A DNA stretch of 64,000 nt, taken from positions 186,001 to 250,000 of the forward strand of contig UQZA01000001.1 of assembly GCA_900545515.1 (NCBI GenBank), written 5' to 3'. Within the stretch, counting starts at the first letter, position 1. Every line of letters begins with the position of its first letter. Shown here one piece after another: positions 42,683-52,700 of this stretch. Below the pieces are notes generated by a model, which was not told the origin of the DNA, did not search any database, and saw nothing but the letters and a program-made list of their open reading frames with translations. Both the position numbers and the translations under genes were made by a program. Source of the DNA: an uncultured Eubacteriales bacterium (GTDB lineage: Bacteria; Bacillota; Clostridia; Oscillospirales; Oscillospiraceae).

Positions 42683-43780
42683 TCATGTTTCCGCCTGCAG
42701 CAGGTGGGACAGAAGCCGCTCCATCTCCTCTTCTGCGGCATAAAACATGGGTATCTTACTATGGGGGCCTTCTCTTTCTATCTGCGCATACACCATCTCC
42801 ATACCGGTCCGCCCATAGGAGACCTCCCGTGTTTGCAGAAGATTCGCAGAATCCACAATGAAATTGCTCACACAGACCCCGCTGATGGCCGCGCCAAGAC
42901 GATGGGAAAAGTCATCGCTGAGCATTTCCAGGAAATTGCCAACGGCCAAGTCGCAGGGCACACAGCATAGCAGGTAATCGGGCGGCGCAGCCTGACAGAG
43001 CATATAGGTCCGGATGCCAAAGCCATTGGGTGCGATGTTGTTGTACCGCATCACTGGGTCGGGTGCTTCCATCAAAATGAGATCCGGTAAGTACCTGCGC
43101 TCCAAATCTTGCAGGAAGGTATTGAGCCCCAGGATTCGATCCGCTTCTGCCCCATCCCTACTGTTGAAAATATGATTGAGGCTGTGAAACCGGAAGAGCT
43201 TCCCCAGGGGCTGCCTGGAGATCACCAGGGGCTGCAGGCCCTTCTTTTGCAGGCCGAGGGCCATGCCGGTCAGCACCTCGAAGGAATCCGCCGTCGCCGC
43301 GAGCCCACCAACCAACATCACCGGCGCTCTTAGCGTACCATATCGATCATCCATTTGGGTACGGTCTGTCGGGTGTAAATCTTCCGTGAATACCCCAAGG
43401 CGTTCAGGATAGGCATTTGCCAACTCCCATATGGGTTCCGGCACCTCTCCCATGGCGGTATCAAAATACAGGACCTCCTTGCCTGCCTTCAGCACTTGGC
43501 GGACAGCGTTTACCATCTTTTCATGGGGAAATCTCTCCGGTGGCAAGTGCCGGGAGACCAATAGGGTTTCCCACGACGGGTCCTCCCCCCACAGCTCCTC
43601 CGTTACGAGAAATCCCGTCTCAGGCTGGTTACAGGCATACGCCGCATCTTTGCCTCCCAGCCCAAACCCAGGCAGGGAGATCAGCTTCGTCAGCGTGTAC
43701 CGGTCCTGCAGCCGCTCAAAATATTTCACTGCCGGTAAAAACTCCGCCGAAAACGGATATATTGCCGCCGGAATTCTCAT
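42683..43780 (-). CDS. Peptide maturation system protein, TIGR04066-like
   Basis: A 365-residue soluble protein without known catalytic motifs. It has alternating alpha/beta segments, a GLGGKDAAYACNQ stretch near 40, PVMLVGGLAATADSFEV near 155, and FLVTEEL. It overlaps the end of the radical SAM gene by four bases, so the two are coupled. Its neighbours and length fit the TIGR04066 family of clostridial peptide maturation proteins, whose biochemical role I do not know. The call rests mainly on context. Confidence 0.75.
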   Translation of the reverse strand: MRIPAAIYPFSAEFLPAVKYFERLQDRYTLTKLISLPGFGLGGKDAAYACNQPETGFLVTEELWGEDPSWETLLVSRHLPPERFPHEKMVNAVRQVLKAGKEVLYFDTAMGEVPEPIWELANAYPERLGVFTEDLHPTDRTQMDDRYGTLRAPVMLVGGLAATADSFEVLTGMALGLQKKGLQPLVISRQPLGKLFRFHSLNHIFNSRDGAEADRILGLNTFLQDLERRYLPDLILMEAPDPVMRYNNIAPNGFGIRTYMLCQAAPPDYLLCCVPCDLAVGNFLEMLSDDFSHRLGAAISGVCVSNFIVDSANLLQTREVSYGRTGMEMVYAQIEREGPHSKIPMFYAAEEEMERLLSHLLQAET

Positions 43781-45228
43781 ATGCCAAAGCCTCCCTTCTC
43801 ATCCCTGCACCGCACCTGTTCTGCATAATATATTGGAATCTCCTTCATGAGGAGATACTCACAAAACTGATTGTACGCGCCTGCCCGGGCCTCTTTGCAA
43901 TGGGACAGCTTCTCCTCTGCCGACAGTTGCCCGGAGCCATCGTCCGCCTTTTTGGCGCAAAGGGTGCAATACCGGAAGCACCAGCAATTTTTACAGCTCT
44001 CCTCTGTCAATTTGCCAACGTTTAATATCTTCTGTGCATTTTCCAAATTGAAACCGTCATCCAGGGTTCCAATGCACATCGCCGGAGACCTCTCACTGAC
44101 GCGCTCGCAGGGAAACAGCTGCTCATGTACGTTGACAAACAACCGCAGCTGCCCGGGAATACACGGCCCTGACGGTGCGTCTATCCTCCGTAAAGCCGCT
44201 CCGGATTCGATCTGCTCATAGTCCTTTACCGCCGAAAGCATGGAGCGCCGGGCAATTGGGGAAACCTCATCCTGGGGGAACCGGTTGTAATAGGAGAGAA
44301 TCGACAGGAATTTCTGGTACTCAAATTTCCACGTATATTCCTCCGAGAATACCACTTCATCTTCCCCGGCGTCCCGTTCCACAATGGCCGGCTGGAGGCT
44401 CAAGGTCCGGAATTCCGAATCGTTCAGGCAAATCTCATTGATGCAGTCGAAGTCATTGCTGGGGTCCATGACCATGCTGATTTGAAGCTTTGCCCCATAC
44501 TGGGGCGCAATTTCCCGAATGCGGCTGATTTGCTTCGCAACGGTGTCAAAGGTTCCCTTTCCGTTTGCGAAGACGCGGTTTTTATCATTGATCTCCTTTG
44601 GCCCGTCCAGGCTGATCATCAGGGATACGTCATGGTCCTGGAAGAAGTATATCATCTCGTCATTCAGCAGCGTTCCGTTGGTGGTAATGTTGAACGTAAG
44701 CTTTTTCCCCTCAAATTGCTGTTCGCTGTACTCCACCGCCTTCTTCAGCAACGGAAATTCCAGCAGCGGTTCGCCGCCGTAAAAGCCGATGTTCACCTCC
44801 GGGCTGTCTACAGAGTGCTCCCGCAGGAAGTCAATCGCTTTCTTCGCAGTCTCCCAGGTCATACGCTCCGTCGAGTGACTTCGCTGCCGCGTGTTGTGCG
44901 TCTCCGAGTAGATGCAGTATTTACAGCGGAAATTACAGTTTTGCGTCAATTGCACCGTAATCTTGGTCAGCTTGCGTGCAAGAAAGACGCTGAGGTAATC
45001 CGAGTAAATATGCCGTACCTCTTTTATGTAGCTCTCAGTGGAAAAATAACCCTGCTCCTTCAGCATATTCACTTGAGCTGGCGCAGGTAAGTCTGTGCCT
45101 TTCCCACCCAGAGCCTGCTGTAAATACGCGTAGGAAGCATCGCTTATGGGAACAACTTCATTCCGATTCACATCGAAAAAGTAGTTCTCATTAGGCGTGC
45201 TAAAGAGCGCAAGCATCGGCTTTTTCAT
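43777..45228 (-). CDS. ccpM: Radical SAM/SPASM Cys-rich peptide maturase, CcpM-like
   Basis: A 483-residue radical SAM enzyme. An N-terminal region of about 85 residues may bind the precursor leader (RRE-like). The radical SAM core follows with Cys98, Cys102 and Cys105 (CNFRCKYC), GFYGGEPLLEFP, and FNITTNGTLL. A C-terminal SPASM domain (about 355-450) is rich in Cys, including LFPCERVS, CKNCWCFRYCTLC and a later Cys. Such enzymes install thioether links in Cys-rich peptides. It is the first gene of the cluster, with a strong promoter 150-180 bases upstream. Confidence 0.9.
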   Translation of the reverse strand: MKKPMLALFSTPNENYFFDVNRNEVVPISDASYAYLQQALGGKGTDLPAPAQVNMLKEQGYFSTESYIKEVRHIYSDYLSVFLARKLTKITVQLTQNCNFRCKYCIYSETHNTRQRSHSTERMTWETAKKAIDFLREHSVDSPEVNIGFYGGEPLLEFPLLKKAVEYSEQQFEGKKLTFNITTNGTLLNDEMIYFFQDHDVSLMISLDGPKEINDKNRVFANGKGTFDTVAKQISRIREIAPQYGAKLQISMVMDPSNDFDCINEICLNDSEFRTLSLQPAIVERDAGEDEVVFSEEYTWKFEYQKFLSILSYYNRFPQDEVSPIARRSMLSAVKDYEQIESGAALRRIDAPSGPCIPGQLRLFVNVHEQLFPCERVSERSPAMCIGTLDDGFNLENAQKILNVGKLTEESCKNCWCFRYCTLCAKKADDGSGQLSAEEKLSHCKEARAGAYNQFCEYLLMKEIPIYYAEQVRCRDEKGGFGI

Positions 45229-45376
45229 CCAAATCTCACATTCCCTTCTTTTCTATTTCTTTTCTCTTGCAGGCGGATCGCGCCATAAGCTGTCTGTCAT
45301 TGTCCCTTTGGCAGCACGAAGCAAGGAAAGTTATGCTCAGTCCTTACTAAACTCAAATTCCAATTCAATTTCTTTT

Positions 45377-45406
45377 ATTTTACCATGCCGGCAGAGGCTG
45401 TGTCAA
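45377..45406 (-). promoter_or_regulatory. Promoter of RiPP cluster
   Basis: TTGACA (45401-45406) and TAAAAT (45377-45382) with 18 bases between on the minus strand. The leader of about 140 bases before the maturase gene has no convincing gene. Confidence 0.8.
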
Positions 45407-45621
45407 CCATCTTTTTTAATCATTCCGCCAATTATTCGCATTATTTCCAGATGAAACGAGGTTAGCAAAGTTAGTTTTTAGGAAAATGCGGTGTATAAAT
45501 ATGTCAACATCCCCATGATGCACCTTGTCGCAAAGCCGTCTCACTGGGCTTTGTAACGGGTCCAAAAACTGTGGATACGTCTTGCAAACGCCAGACGAAG
45601 CGCCTCCCATTGCTGCAAAAA
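45407..45621. other. Intergenic region, nothing recognised
   Basis: Bases between the RiPP promoter and the next terminator are AT-richer on the left side. I see no convincing gene, repeat or structured RNA here. Confidence 0.5.
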
Positions 45622-45646
45622 GACCAGCCCTTGAAAAGAGCTGGCC
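45622..45646 (-). terminator. Terminator of nucleoside-type ABC operon
   Basis: A 7-bp stem (GGCCAGC with GCTGGTC, one G-T pair) with an 11-base loop, followed on the minus strand by TTTTTG. A CTTTT run on the other side may allow use from both directions. Confidence 0.7.
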
Positions 45647-45734
45647 TTTTCGTATCTACCGCCGGTATCCCACCGGCGGCGCCTCCGTGCCATGGTAGCT
45701 GATGAAAGGAAACACAGCCCCTTTCATATTCTCC

Positions 45735-46667
45735 TCAGGAAAGCCTCTGACTTGCAGCCCGCGTTTTTTTCTGTTGGCTGCGGACCACCACGTAGACCAT
45801 CATCACCACAGTGATGACGTAAGGGATCATAGAGGTCAGGTTGGCGTTCATGTGATAGTCCTGAAGCCGGTAGCCCAGGGCGTCGAAGAAGCCGAACATC
45901 AGGGCGGCCAGGTAGGCCTTGCCCGGGTTGGCGGCGCCGAAGATGACGCAGGCAAAGGCCACATAGCCCCGGCTGTTACTCATGCCCTCGGCAAACATGG
46001 TCACATTGCCCAGGGCCAGCTGGGCCCCGGCCAGGCCGCAGAAAGCGCCGCAGAGGACGGAGGAGAGCCACTTCATCTTCTCCGGGCTGATTCCGGCAGT
46101 CCGAAGGGTACCGGGCTCCTCCCCGGCGGCCCGAATCCAGAAGCCCCAGGGAGTCCGGTAGACAAAGGCCCACATCAGGGCCACCAGGCCCCAGGTGAGG
46201 AAAATAAAGAGGGAGCTGCCATCCAGCACGTCCCCCAGGAAGGGGATCTGCTTCAAAAATCCCAGGTCCACCTGGGGAAGCCCCACCACTGGCCGGTCCG
46301 GGGTCCCCTGGAAGGTACCCTTCACCTGAAACAGAGTCCGCAAGAGGAAGACGGTGAGGCCCCCGGCAAAGATGTTGAGGGCAGTGCCGATGATGAATTC
46401 GTCACTCTGGAACTTCACCACGAAGAGGGCGAAGAACAGGCCCACCAGAATTCCAACCAAAATGGCTGCCACCAGGCCCAGCCAAGCGGAGCCAGCCAAC
46501 CAGCTCACCGCCACGGCGGTGAAGGCACCCATGAGGATCATGCCGTCCATCCCGATGTTCATGATACCGGCGTGCTCAGTCATCAGTCCGCCCATGGCCG
46601 CCAACCCCACGGGAGTGGCGCTGCGGAGCATTTGCCGGAATAGGCCGGCGGTGAAAAGATTACCCAT
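45735..46667 (-). CDS. Nucleoside-type ABC importer permease 2
   Basis: A 310-residue permease of the family paired with BmpA/Nup-type nucleoside importers (YufQ-like). It shows AAMGGLMTEHAGIMNIGMDGMIL near the start and FACVIFGAANPGKAYLAALMFGFFDALG near the end, with about eight spans. The start at 46667 overlaps the previous stop by eight bases in the form CATGGGTAA; a longer in-frame version from 46856 would lie wholly in the previous gene. Confidence 0.88.
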   Translation of the reverse strand: MGNLFTAGLFRQMLRSATPVGLAAMGGLMTEHAGIMNIGMDGMILMGAFTAVAVSWLAGSAWLGLVAAILVGILVGLFFALFVVKFQSDEFIIGTALNIFAGGLTVFLLRTLFQVKGTFQGTPDRPVVGLPQVDLGFLKQIPFLGDVLDGSSLFIFLTWGLVALMWAFVYRTPWGFWIRAAGEEPGTLRTAGISPEKMKWLSSVLCGAFCGLAGAQLALGNVTMFAEGMSNSRGYVAFACVIFGAANPGKAYLAALMFGFFDALGYRLQDYHMNANLTSMIPYVITVVMMVYVVVRSQQKKTRAASQRLS

Positions 46668-47790
46668 GGTTTGCCTCCAATCTGGCGGCGGCCTCCCGCC
46701 GGGCCTGGTTCCGGGCGCGGCGGGCCTGCCAGGCGGCGGAGATGCCGCTGCCTCCCGCCATGAAAAAGATGATGACGGACTGGATGATCCGGTAGATTTC
46801 TCCGGGGACGCCGGCGTGGAGCTCCATGCCCGTGGCGCCAATGCGCAGGACGGCAAAGAGGATGCTCATGCCGATGATGCCCACCGGATTGTAGCCCATA
46901 ATCATGGCCACCAGCAGGCCGTCAAAGTAAAATTCGTTGCTGATGCCGTCCTGATAGCTGCCCTTGAGGCCATAGACCTCAAACATACCCGCCAGGCCGC
47001 ACATAGCTCCGGAAACGGTCATGGCCCCGATGGTGAGGGTGTCCACCTTCAGCCCGGAGAAGAAGGCAAAACGCCGGTTTTGCCCAGTCAGCTTCATCTC
47101 GTAGCCTGTGGCGGTTTTGCTCATGACGTACCACACCAGAAGGGCCATGATGGCGGCTGCAAAAATGGCGGTGGTGAGGGAGGAGCCGGGAATCAGGCGG
47201 GAAAAGCGCAGACCGTCAGCCAGGGTGTCCGTACCGGAGACCCGGTTGCCCTGGCTCGTCTTCCAGGGCCCGCTGGACAGGTAGGCGCAGAGGTAAATGG
47301 CAATGGAATTGAGCATGATGGTGGTGATGACCTCGTTCACCTTCAGCTTGACCTTCAAAACGCCGGGAATCCAGGCATAAAAGCCCCCTGCGGCAATGGC
47401 GCCCAAAGCGGCCACGGGGATGGCCAGCCAGGGGGAACAGCCGGTGAGCAGGACGCCAAGATAGGCCGAAACAATGGCCCCCAGGTATAGCTGGCCCTCA
47501 CCGCCCACATTGAAGATGCCCACCCGCGCGCCCAAAGCGCAGGCCAGGCCCGTAAGGCACAGGACCATGGTATACTCCAGAGTGTTGCCAAACTGCCGCT
47601 TGGTAAAGGCAGCGGTGAAGAACTCCCCGATGCTCTCACAGCCCGTAGCGCCCCGCAGAAGAGCGCCATAAGCAGAGCCAGGGTCGTACCCCGCCAAGGC
47701 CATAACAGCCGCCCCCACGGCCAAGGCAAGCCCCACGGACAGGCCCAGGGCAGCCAGGTAGCTCCACCGGGACTTCTTTGTTTTAACCAT
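46660..47790 (-). CDS. Nucleoside-type ABC importer permease 1
   Basis: A 376-residue permease of the YufP type with about ten spans, including LGARVGIFNVGGEGQLYLGAIV and VNEVITTIMLNSIAIYL, typical of the first permease of these systems, plus a basic C-terminal tail (QARRARNQARREAAARLE). It overlaps the ATPase stop by eight bases (CATGGTTAA), the same arrangement as with the next permease, so all three proteins are translationally coupled. Confidence 0.88.
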   Translation of the reverse strand: MVKTKKSRWSYLAALGLSVGLALAVGAAVMALAGYDPGSAYGALLRGATGCESIGEFFTAAFTKRQFGNTLEYTMVLCLTGLACALGARVGIFNVGGEGQLYLGAIVSAYLGVLLTGCSPWLAIPVAALGAIAAGGFYAWIPGVLKVKLKVNEVITTIMLNSIAIYLCAYLSSGPWKTSQGNRVSGTDTLADGLRFSRLIPGSSLTTAIFAAAIMALLVWYVMSKTATGYEMKLTGQNRRFAFFSGLKVDTLTIGAMTVSGAMCGLAGMFEVYGLKGSYQDGISNEFYFDGLLVAMIMGYNPVGIIGMSILFAVLRIGATGMELHAGVPGEIYRIIQSVIIFFMAGGSGISAAWQARRARNQARREAAARLEANHG

Positions 47791-49324
47791 GGGTCTTCTC
47801 CTCCTCTCTCCTGGCGCCGGTCATATAGTAGCCCAGCTCCTCTTTGGAAATGGCATTGGTCCGGAACTGGCCGGTGATCTCCCCCTCATACAGGGTGATG
47901 ATCCGGTCCGAAAGGCGAAACACCTCATCCAGGTCTGCCGAGCACAGCAAAATGGCGCAGCCCTGCTCCCGCTTGTCCATAATATGCCGGTGAATGAACT
48001 GGGTGGCCCCGATGTCCACCCCCCGGGTGGGCTGAGAAATGATCAAAACCGGCGCGTCAAAGGAAAACTCCCGGGCAATGACCACCTTTTGCACATTGCC
48101 GCCGGAGAGACTGCCCACAGGAACATCCAGGCTGGCAGCCCGGATGTCATACTGCCGGAACAACCGGCCGGCGTAATCCTTGGCGGCCTTTTTCCCCAGG
48201 TGGAAGCCAAAACGGGTTAGAGCCCGGCTCCTGTGTCTGCCCATAATCAGATTTTCCGTGATATCCGCCGGGCTGGAAACACCGGTGGCCAGCCGGTCCT
48301 CAGGCACATGGGCCAGGCCCAGGCGGCGGATCTGACCCGGGGTCAGGCCCTTCACCGAGCGCCCCTGAACCTGCACCTCCCCGGCGGCAATGGGCCGCAT
48401 ACCGGTGATGGCTTCCAAAAGCTCACTTTGTCCGTTGCCCTCCACAGCGGCAATGCCCAAGACCTCGTGAGCGTGCACCTGAAAGGAGACACCCCGTACG
48501 GCAGGTAGGCCCCGGTGATCCCGGACCTCCAAATTTTCCACAGAGACGAGGGGCTCGCCGGACTTTCCCTCCTTGGGGAAGGGAGCATGCACCACCTCCC
48601 GGCCTACCATCATGGCGGCCAGCTGGCGTTCCGTCATCTGCCTCGTCTCCGCAAGGCCCACCAGCTTCCCCTGGCGCATCACCCCCACCCGGTGGGAAAT
48701 GGCCATGACCTCATAGAGCTTGTGGGTAATGAGGATGACGGTCATGCCCTTCTCCCGGACCATAGTCCGGAGGATATCAAAGAGCTCATCGGTCTCCTGA
48801 GGGGTGAGGACGGCGGTAGGCTCGTCCAAAATCAGAATGTCCGCCCCCCGGTACAAGGTCTTCAAAATCTCCACCCGCTGCTGCAGGCCGACGCTGAGCT
48901 CTCCCACCCTGGCCTCCGGATCCACCCGCAGGCCATACTCCTGAGACAGCGCCCGGACCTGCTCTCTGGCGGCGGCCCGGTCACAGAAAAGCCCAGCACG
49001 CCGGGGCTCCCGGCCTAAAACAATGTTCTGGGCCACGGTGAAGGAGGGCACCAGCATGAAATGCTGATGGACCATGCCCACCCCCAACTCAATGGCAGCT
49101 TTGGGGCTGAAGTGGGCAATCTCCTGTCCCTTGACCGTGAGGCTCCCCCCCGTTGGCGTGTGAATGCCGTAGAGAATGTTCATGAGTGTACTCTTTCCCG
49201 CCCCGTTCTCCCCCACCAGGGCAAAAATTTCCCCCTTATGTACCGTCAGGGACACGTCATCGTTGGCCAACACCCCGGGAAATTCCATGGAAACGTGAGA
49301 AAATTGAATTACCGGCTCCTGCAA
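47783..49324 (-). CDS. Nucleoside-type ABC importer ATPase, two domains
   Basis: An ATPase of about 513 residues with two ABC domains (YufO-like). The first has Walker A VGENGAGKSTLM, signature LSVGLQQRVEI and DEPTAVLTP. The second is degenerate (AAVEGNGQSELL, then LSGGNVQKVVIARE and ISQPTRGVD), as usual for the RbsA/YufO group. Likeness starts just after the chosen TTG at 49324, which has AAGGTGG upstream; no good ATG is available at that point. No substrate-binding lipoprotein gene is in the window. Confidence 0.88.
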   Translation of the reverse strand: MQEPVIQFSHVSMEFPGVLANDDVSLTVHKGEIFALVGENGAGKSTLMNILYGIHTPTGGSLTVKGQEIAHFSPKAAIELGVGMVHQHFMLVPSFTVAQNIVLGREPRRAGLFCDRAAAREQVRALSQEYGLRVDPEARVGELSVGLQQRVEILKTLYRGADILILDEPTAVLTPQETDELFDILRTMVREKGMTVILITHKLYEVMAISHRVGVMRQGKLVGLAETRQMTERQLAAMMVGREVVHAPFPKEGKSGEPLVSVENLEVRDHRGLPAVRGVSFQVHAHEVLGIAAVEGNGQSELLEAITGMRPIAAGEVQVQGRSVKGLTPGQIRRLGLAHVPEDRLATGVSSPADITENLIMGRHRSRALTRFGFHLGKKAAKDYAGRLFRQYDIRAASLDVPVGSLSGGNVQKVVIAREFSFDAPVLIISQPTRGVDIGATQFIHRHIMDKREQGCAILLCSADLDEVFRLSDRIITLYEGEITGQFRTNAISKEELGYYMTGARREEEKTHG

Positions 49325-49368
49325 ACAGACCACCTTCCATTCCAATCCTGTTTTTTCCTGAAAAAAGG

Positions 49369-49407
49369 CCCCGCCATGATACGCCTGGAGACAAAGGCGC
49401 GGCGAGG
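49369..49407 (-). terminator. Leader hairpin with T-run, possible attenuator
   Basis: On the minus strand CCTCGCC ... GGCGGGG with an inner CGCCT/AGGCG stem is followed by CC and six T. It starts about ten bases into the predicted transcript and ends 45 bases before the ATPase gene. It has the form of an intrinsic terminator in the leader. Confidence 0.65.
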
Positions 49408-49423
49408 TCGATCCTGTGTATTT

Positions 49424-49451
49424 ATTATACGAAATCTTGTTCAATTGTCAA
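49424..49451 (-). promoter_or_regulatory. Promoter of nucleoside-type ABC operon
   Basis: TTGACA (49446-49451) and TATAAT (49424-49429), 16 bases apart on the minus strand: consensus boxes. Confidence 0.85.
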
Positions 49452-49660
49452 CTTGGAAAACAGAAAATCCCACTTGGACCCTGCCCGTGGCCAGGCTTCG
49501 GATATAAGCCTCCAGATCTGGCGCTGGCAGCAGCATTGTGGAAAGGACTGCAGCAGCAAAGTGTGGCGCTTACTCCAAGCATCTGGCCTGCAACAAGGAG
49601 GCATTTCGTAATCCAAGCCGTTCGAATGTCAAATTAGGAGGTCCCATTGGTCCTTCACCG

Positions 49661-49742
49661 CCGGCGTAGGAAAGCGGCAAATCGGTCAACCCCTTTTGGG
49701 AGCTGACCGATTTGTTTATAACATGCCTTTCGTCTACGCCGG
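49661..49742. repeat. 82-base nested palindrome
   Basis: Outer arms CCGGCGTAG (49661-49669) and CTACGCCGG (49734-49742) enclose inner arms CAAATCGGTCA (49678-49688) and TGACCGATTTG (49704-49714). It lies after the stop of protease copy 2. The inner hairpin could end protease transcription, but there is no minus-strand T-run. The double-arm form resembles a small non-autonomous repeat. The remaining bases 49452-49660 hold nothing I recognise. Confidence 0.6.
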
Positions 49743-49784
49743 CCCAATGCTTTTACCCATTTGGCAGCGCCTCCCTGGGAATTT

Positions 49785-52700
49785 CTAGAATGCTACAAAA
49801 TAGCGCAGGAGCATGGTGGCAATTTGGGCGCGAGTAGCATCGCCTTTGGGGTTCAGGAGCCCGTCCATACCGGTGAGAATTCCGGTATCCACAGCCCAAG
49901 CCATGGGTTCGCAGGCGAAATCGCTCACAGCCTTGTGGTCTGCAAATTCTGTCAGGTCACAGACGCCCTTCACATCCTCATGGGAGAACTGGGCATACCG
50001 GAACAGGAAGGTCACCAGCTGCTCCCGGGTCACTGCGGTATTGGGCGCAAAGCGGGTGTCGGTAATGCCCTTGGCAATCCCGTTCTCCGCCGCCCAGGCA
50101 ATGGCCTGACCGTAGTACTGGTCCATCTTCACGTCGGCAAAGGGCGTGGTTTCTGCCGCCTCCGGCTCTCCTGCCATTCGGTACAGGATGGTCATCAACT
50201 GGCCGCGGGTCAGTTCGCCGTTGGGCAGGAAGCGGCCGTCGCCCATGCCTACCATGAAGCCCTGATCCAGGGCAAAATCCACACCCTCGTGATACCAGCG
50301 GGTGCAATCCAGGTCCTGGAAGTCCTTGGAGGGACAATTGCCGTCGTTGGCGGGCACAATCCGGCTCTCCGTTTCACTACAGGTGGCACAGGTCCGGGTT
50401 TCCTTGCCGTCGTGGAAGCAATCGGCCTCCTGCTCCACCGTCCACTGGCCCCACTGGTGGCCCAGGGCGGGGGTCACGGTGTCGCGGTAGCTGTAGCCAC
50501 AGACCGTGCACTCGTGGAGGGTATACCCCTCAGTCGTGCAGGTGGCCGCAACCACGGTATCCTTCAGGGTGTGACCCTTGGCTGCTACGCTTCGGGTCTC
50601 GGTTTCGTTGCAGCTGGCGCAGGTTCGGGTCTCTTCCCCAGCCTCGGTGCAGGTGGCTTCCTTGGTCACAGTCCACTCACTATAGCTGTGGCCGGTGGCC
50701 TTTTGGACCTGGTCGCGATAGTTGTAGCCACAGAGTTCACAGGTATGGAGGGTATAGCCGTCTGTCTCGCAGGTAGGCGCTACCACATCCACCCGGTAGG
50801 TATGCCCGGTGGCCTCCACCACTCTGGTCTCTGTCTCGCAGCAGCGGGCGCAGGTCCGGAACTCCTGACCGGCCTCGGTGCAGGTGGGCTCCCGGGTCTC
50901 AGTCCAGGCGCTCCAGTCGTGGCCCAGGGCGTCAGTCAAGTGGTCTTTGTAGCTTTCGCCGCAATTCCGGCAGGTGTACAGGGTGTAGCCGCCCGCTTCG
51001 CAGGTGGCCGGTACCACGGACACAATGTAATCATGCTCCGGTACCGTTACGGTGATATGCTCCACCTTACCGGGATAATCTTCGTTGTTTTCCAGGGTGG
51101 TCACTGCAAACTCTGCTTCTGTGCCGGCCTCCGCCGTGAAGGTCACGGTGGCCAGGACAGAACCGGCAGGGATTGCTTCCTGGTTGGCATAGCCAAAGGT
51201 GAGGCAGCCCGCTTCCTCGTGGAAGCTGTTCAGCAGTGCTTTGCCGGAAGCTTCCGTCAGGGTCAGCTTCGTGGCGTCATACTCCAGGGTGATGAGCCCG
51301 TTGGTGGTCTCCTCGTCCGCCGTGATGGTCAGGGTGCCGGCCTTCCCGTTGCACTGGGTCTCGTGTCCCACATGCAGGAGCTCCGCAGGCAGCCGCAGGG
51401 CCTCCCGGGCCTCTTGCACCATGCCGGCCTGCACCGCATCCAAGCCCCCCACAGGGGCTTCCTGGGGTTCTGCCGCTTCCGCAGCTGCCGGACGGACGTC
51501 TTGCGCCAGGGCGTCCTTGCTGTCCAGCAGGGCCTCCCGGGCCACATCTTCCTCGGTGCGGGTGACCGCTTCCGCCCGCATGGCAGGTGCAACCGGTACG
51601 GAGAATCCACCTTCGCCCTGGGCGGCGTCGTTCCGCTTGGCCAGCGTCAGGCAGGCAGGGTAGTTGCCCTCGCCGAAGTTGCCCAACAGGTGGACACGAT
51701 AGATGTCCTCCGCCGGGTCATAGCGCAGACGGTAGAGGTCGTTGCCGGCGCCGTTATAGTAGGAGAAGTACAGCACGCCATCTTCATCGGCAACCATGGA
51801 GCAGCAATGGAGGCCACCCTTCTGAGGGAATACCAGCTCCATCTGGCTCAGTTCTGTATTCATATAGTTATAGCTGATCTCCTCACCGTCATACCAAATG
51901 GCCCACAGATAACCGGCGTTGTCCATGGCATACAGCAAATCACAGTTGACACCTTCCTCGTTGACAGCCTGTCCCATAGAGGTAATGGCCACCAGATTGG
52001 AGCCGCCGGTGTATGTTCTCGTGGGCAGACGCCAAGTGGAGCCAAAGCTGTTACTGATCGGCGCACAAGGTTTATACACATCCGCGCCTGCCACCCCCAC
52101 AACTTGGGGAGTCTCCACTGTACCAAACAGCTGTAAAGCTGTGAGGTCATCTACACTGTACCACGAGCTGCCGGAGGACTTTACAATATTACCGGTAGCT
52201 GCGTCAACCTCATGCATCTTGACCCAATCGTTGTCCCGAATATACATTTTGTCGTTCTCTGCATCATATACAGCAGCGCCAATTGGAGAGGGAACATTGG
52301 TCACCACACCAGGGGTCCAGAAGCGGTCGTTCTCCAGATTCCAGCTGAAAAACCGAACATTGCCGCCCATATCTTCCAGCACACCTTCTACAGAGGAGTG
52401 TACAGATTCCACCTCAACCTGACAATTGGCCGTAACCGCTGCATTCAGATTCGACGTAGCAGTGATGGTGCACTGGCCGTCGCCTACCGCTGTCACCACA
52501 CCATCCGGGTCCACTGTCGCCACCGCTTCATCCGAAGAGATCCAAGTGACAGTCCGGTCACGGACGGTCCATGGCAAAATGGTAGCGCTTAGCTGCTGCT
52601 TCGCACCTTGCAGCAGACGGAGCTGCTCTGCACTCAGCTCCATGGACGCAATTTCGTCTGTAGGATCATACCAATGACCGCCTGTATGTTTCTCTGGAAT

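Noticed and set aside
45241..45300. 15-codon frame (MTDSLWRDPPAREKK) in the leader of the radical SAM gene
   Set aside because: It could be a leader peptide but has only a weak ribosome site and no regulatory codon pattern, so it was not called.
49425..49616. 63-codon Cys-containing frame upstream of the nucleoside-type ABC ATPase, considered as a second RiPP precursor
   Set aside because: It runs through the operon promoter, has no ribosome site, and lies outside the maturase cluster.
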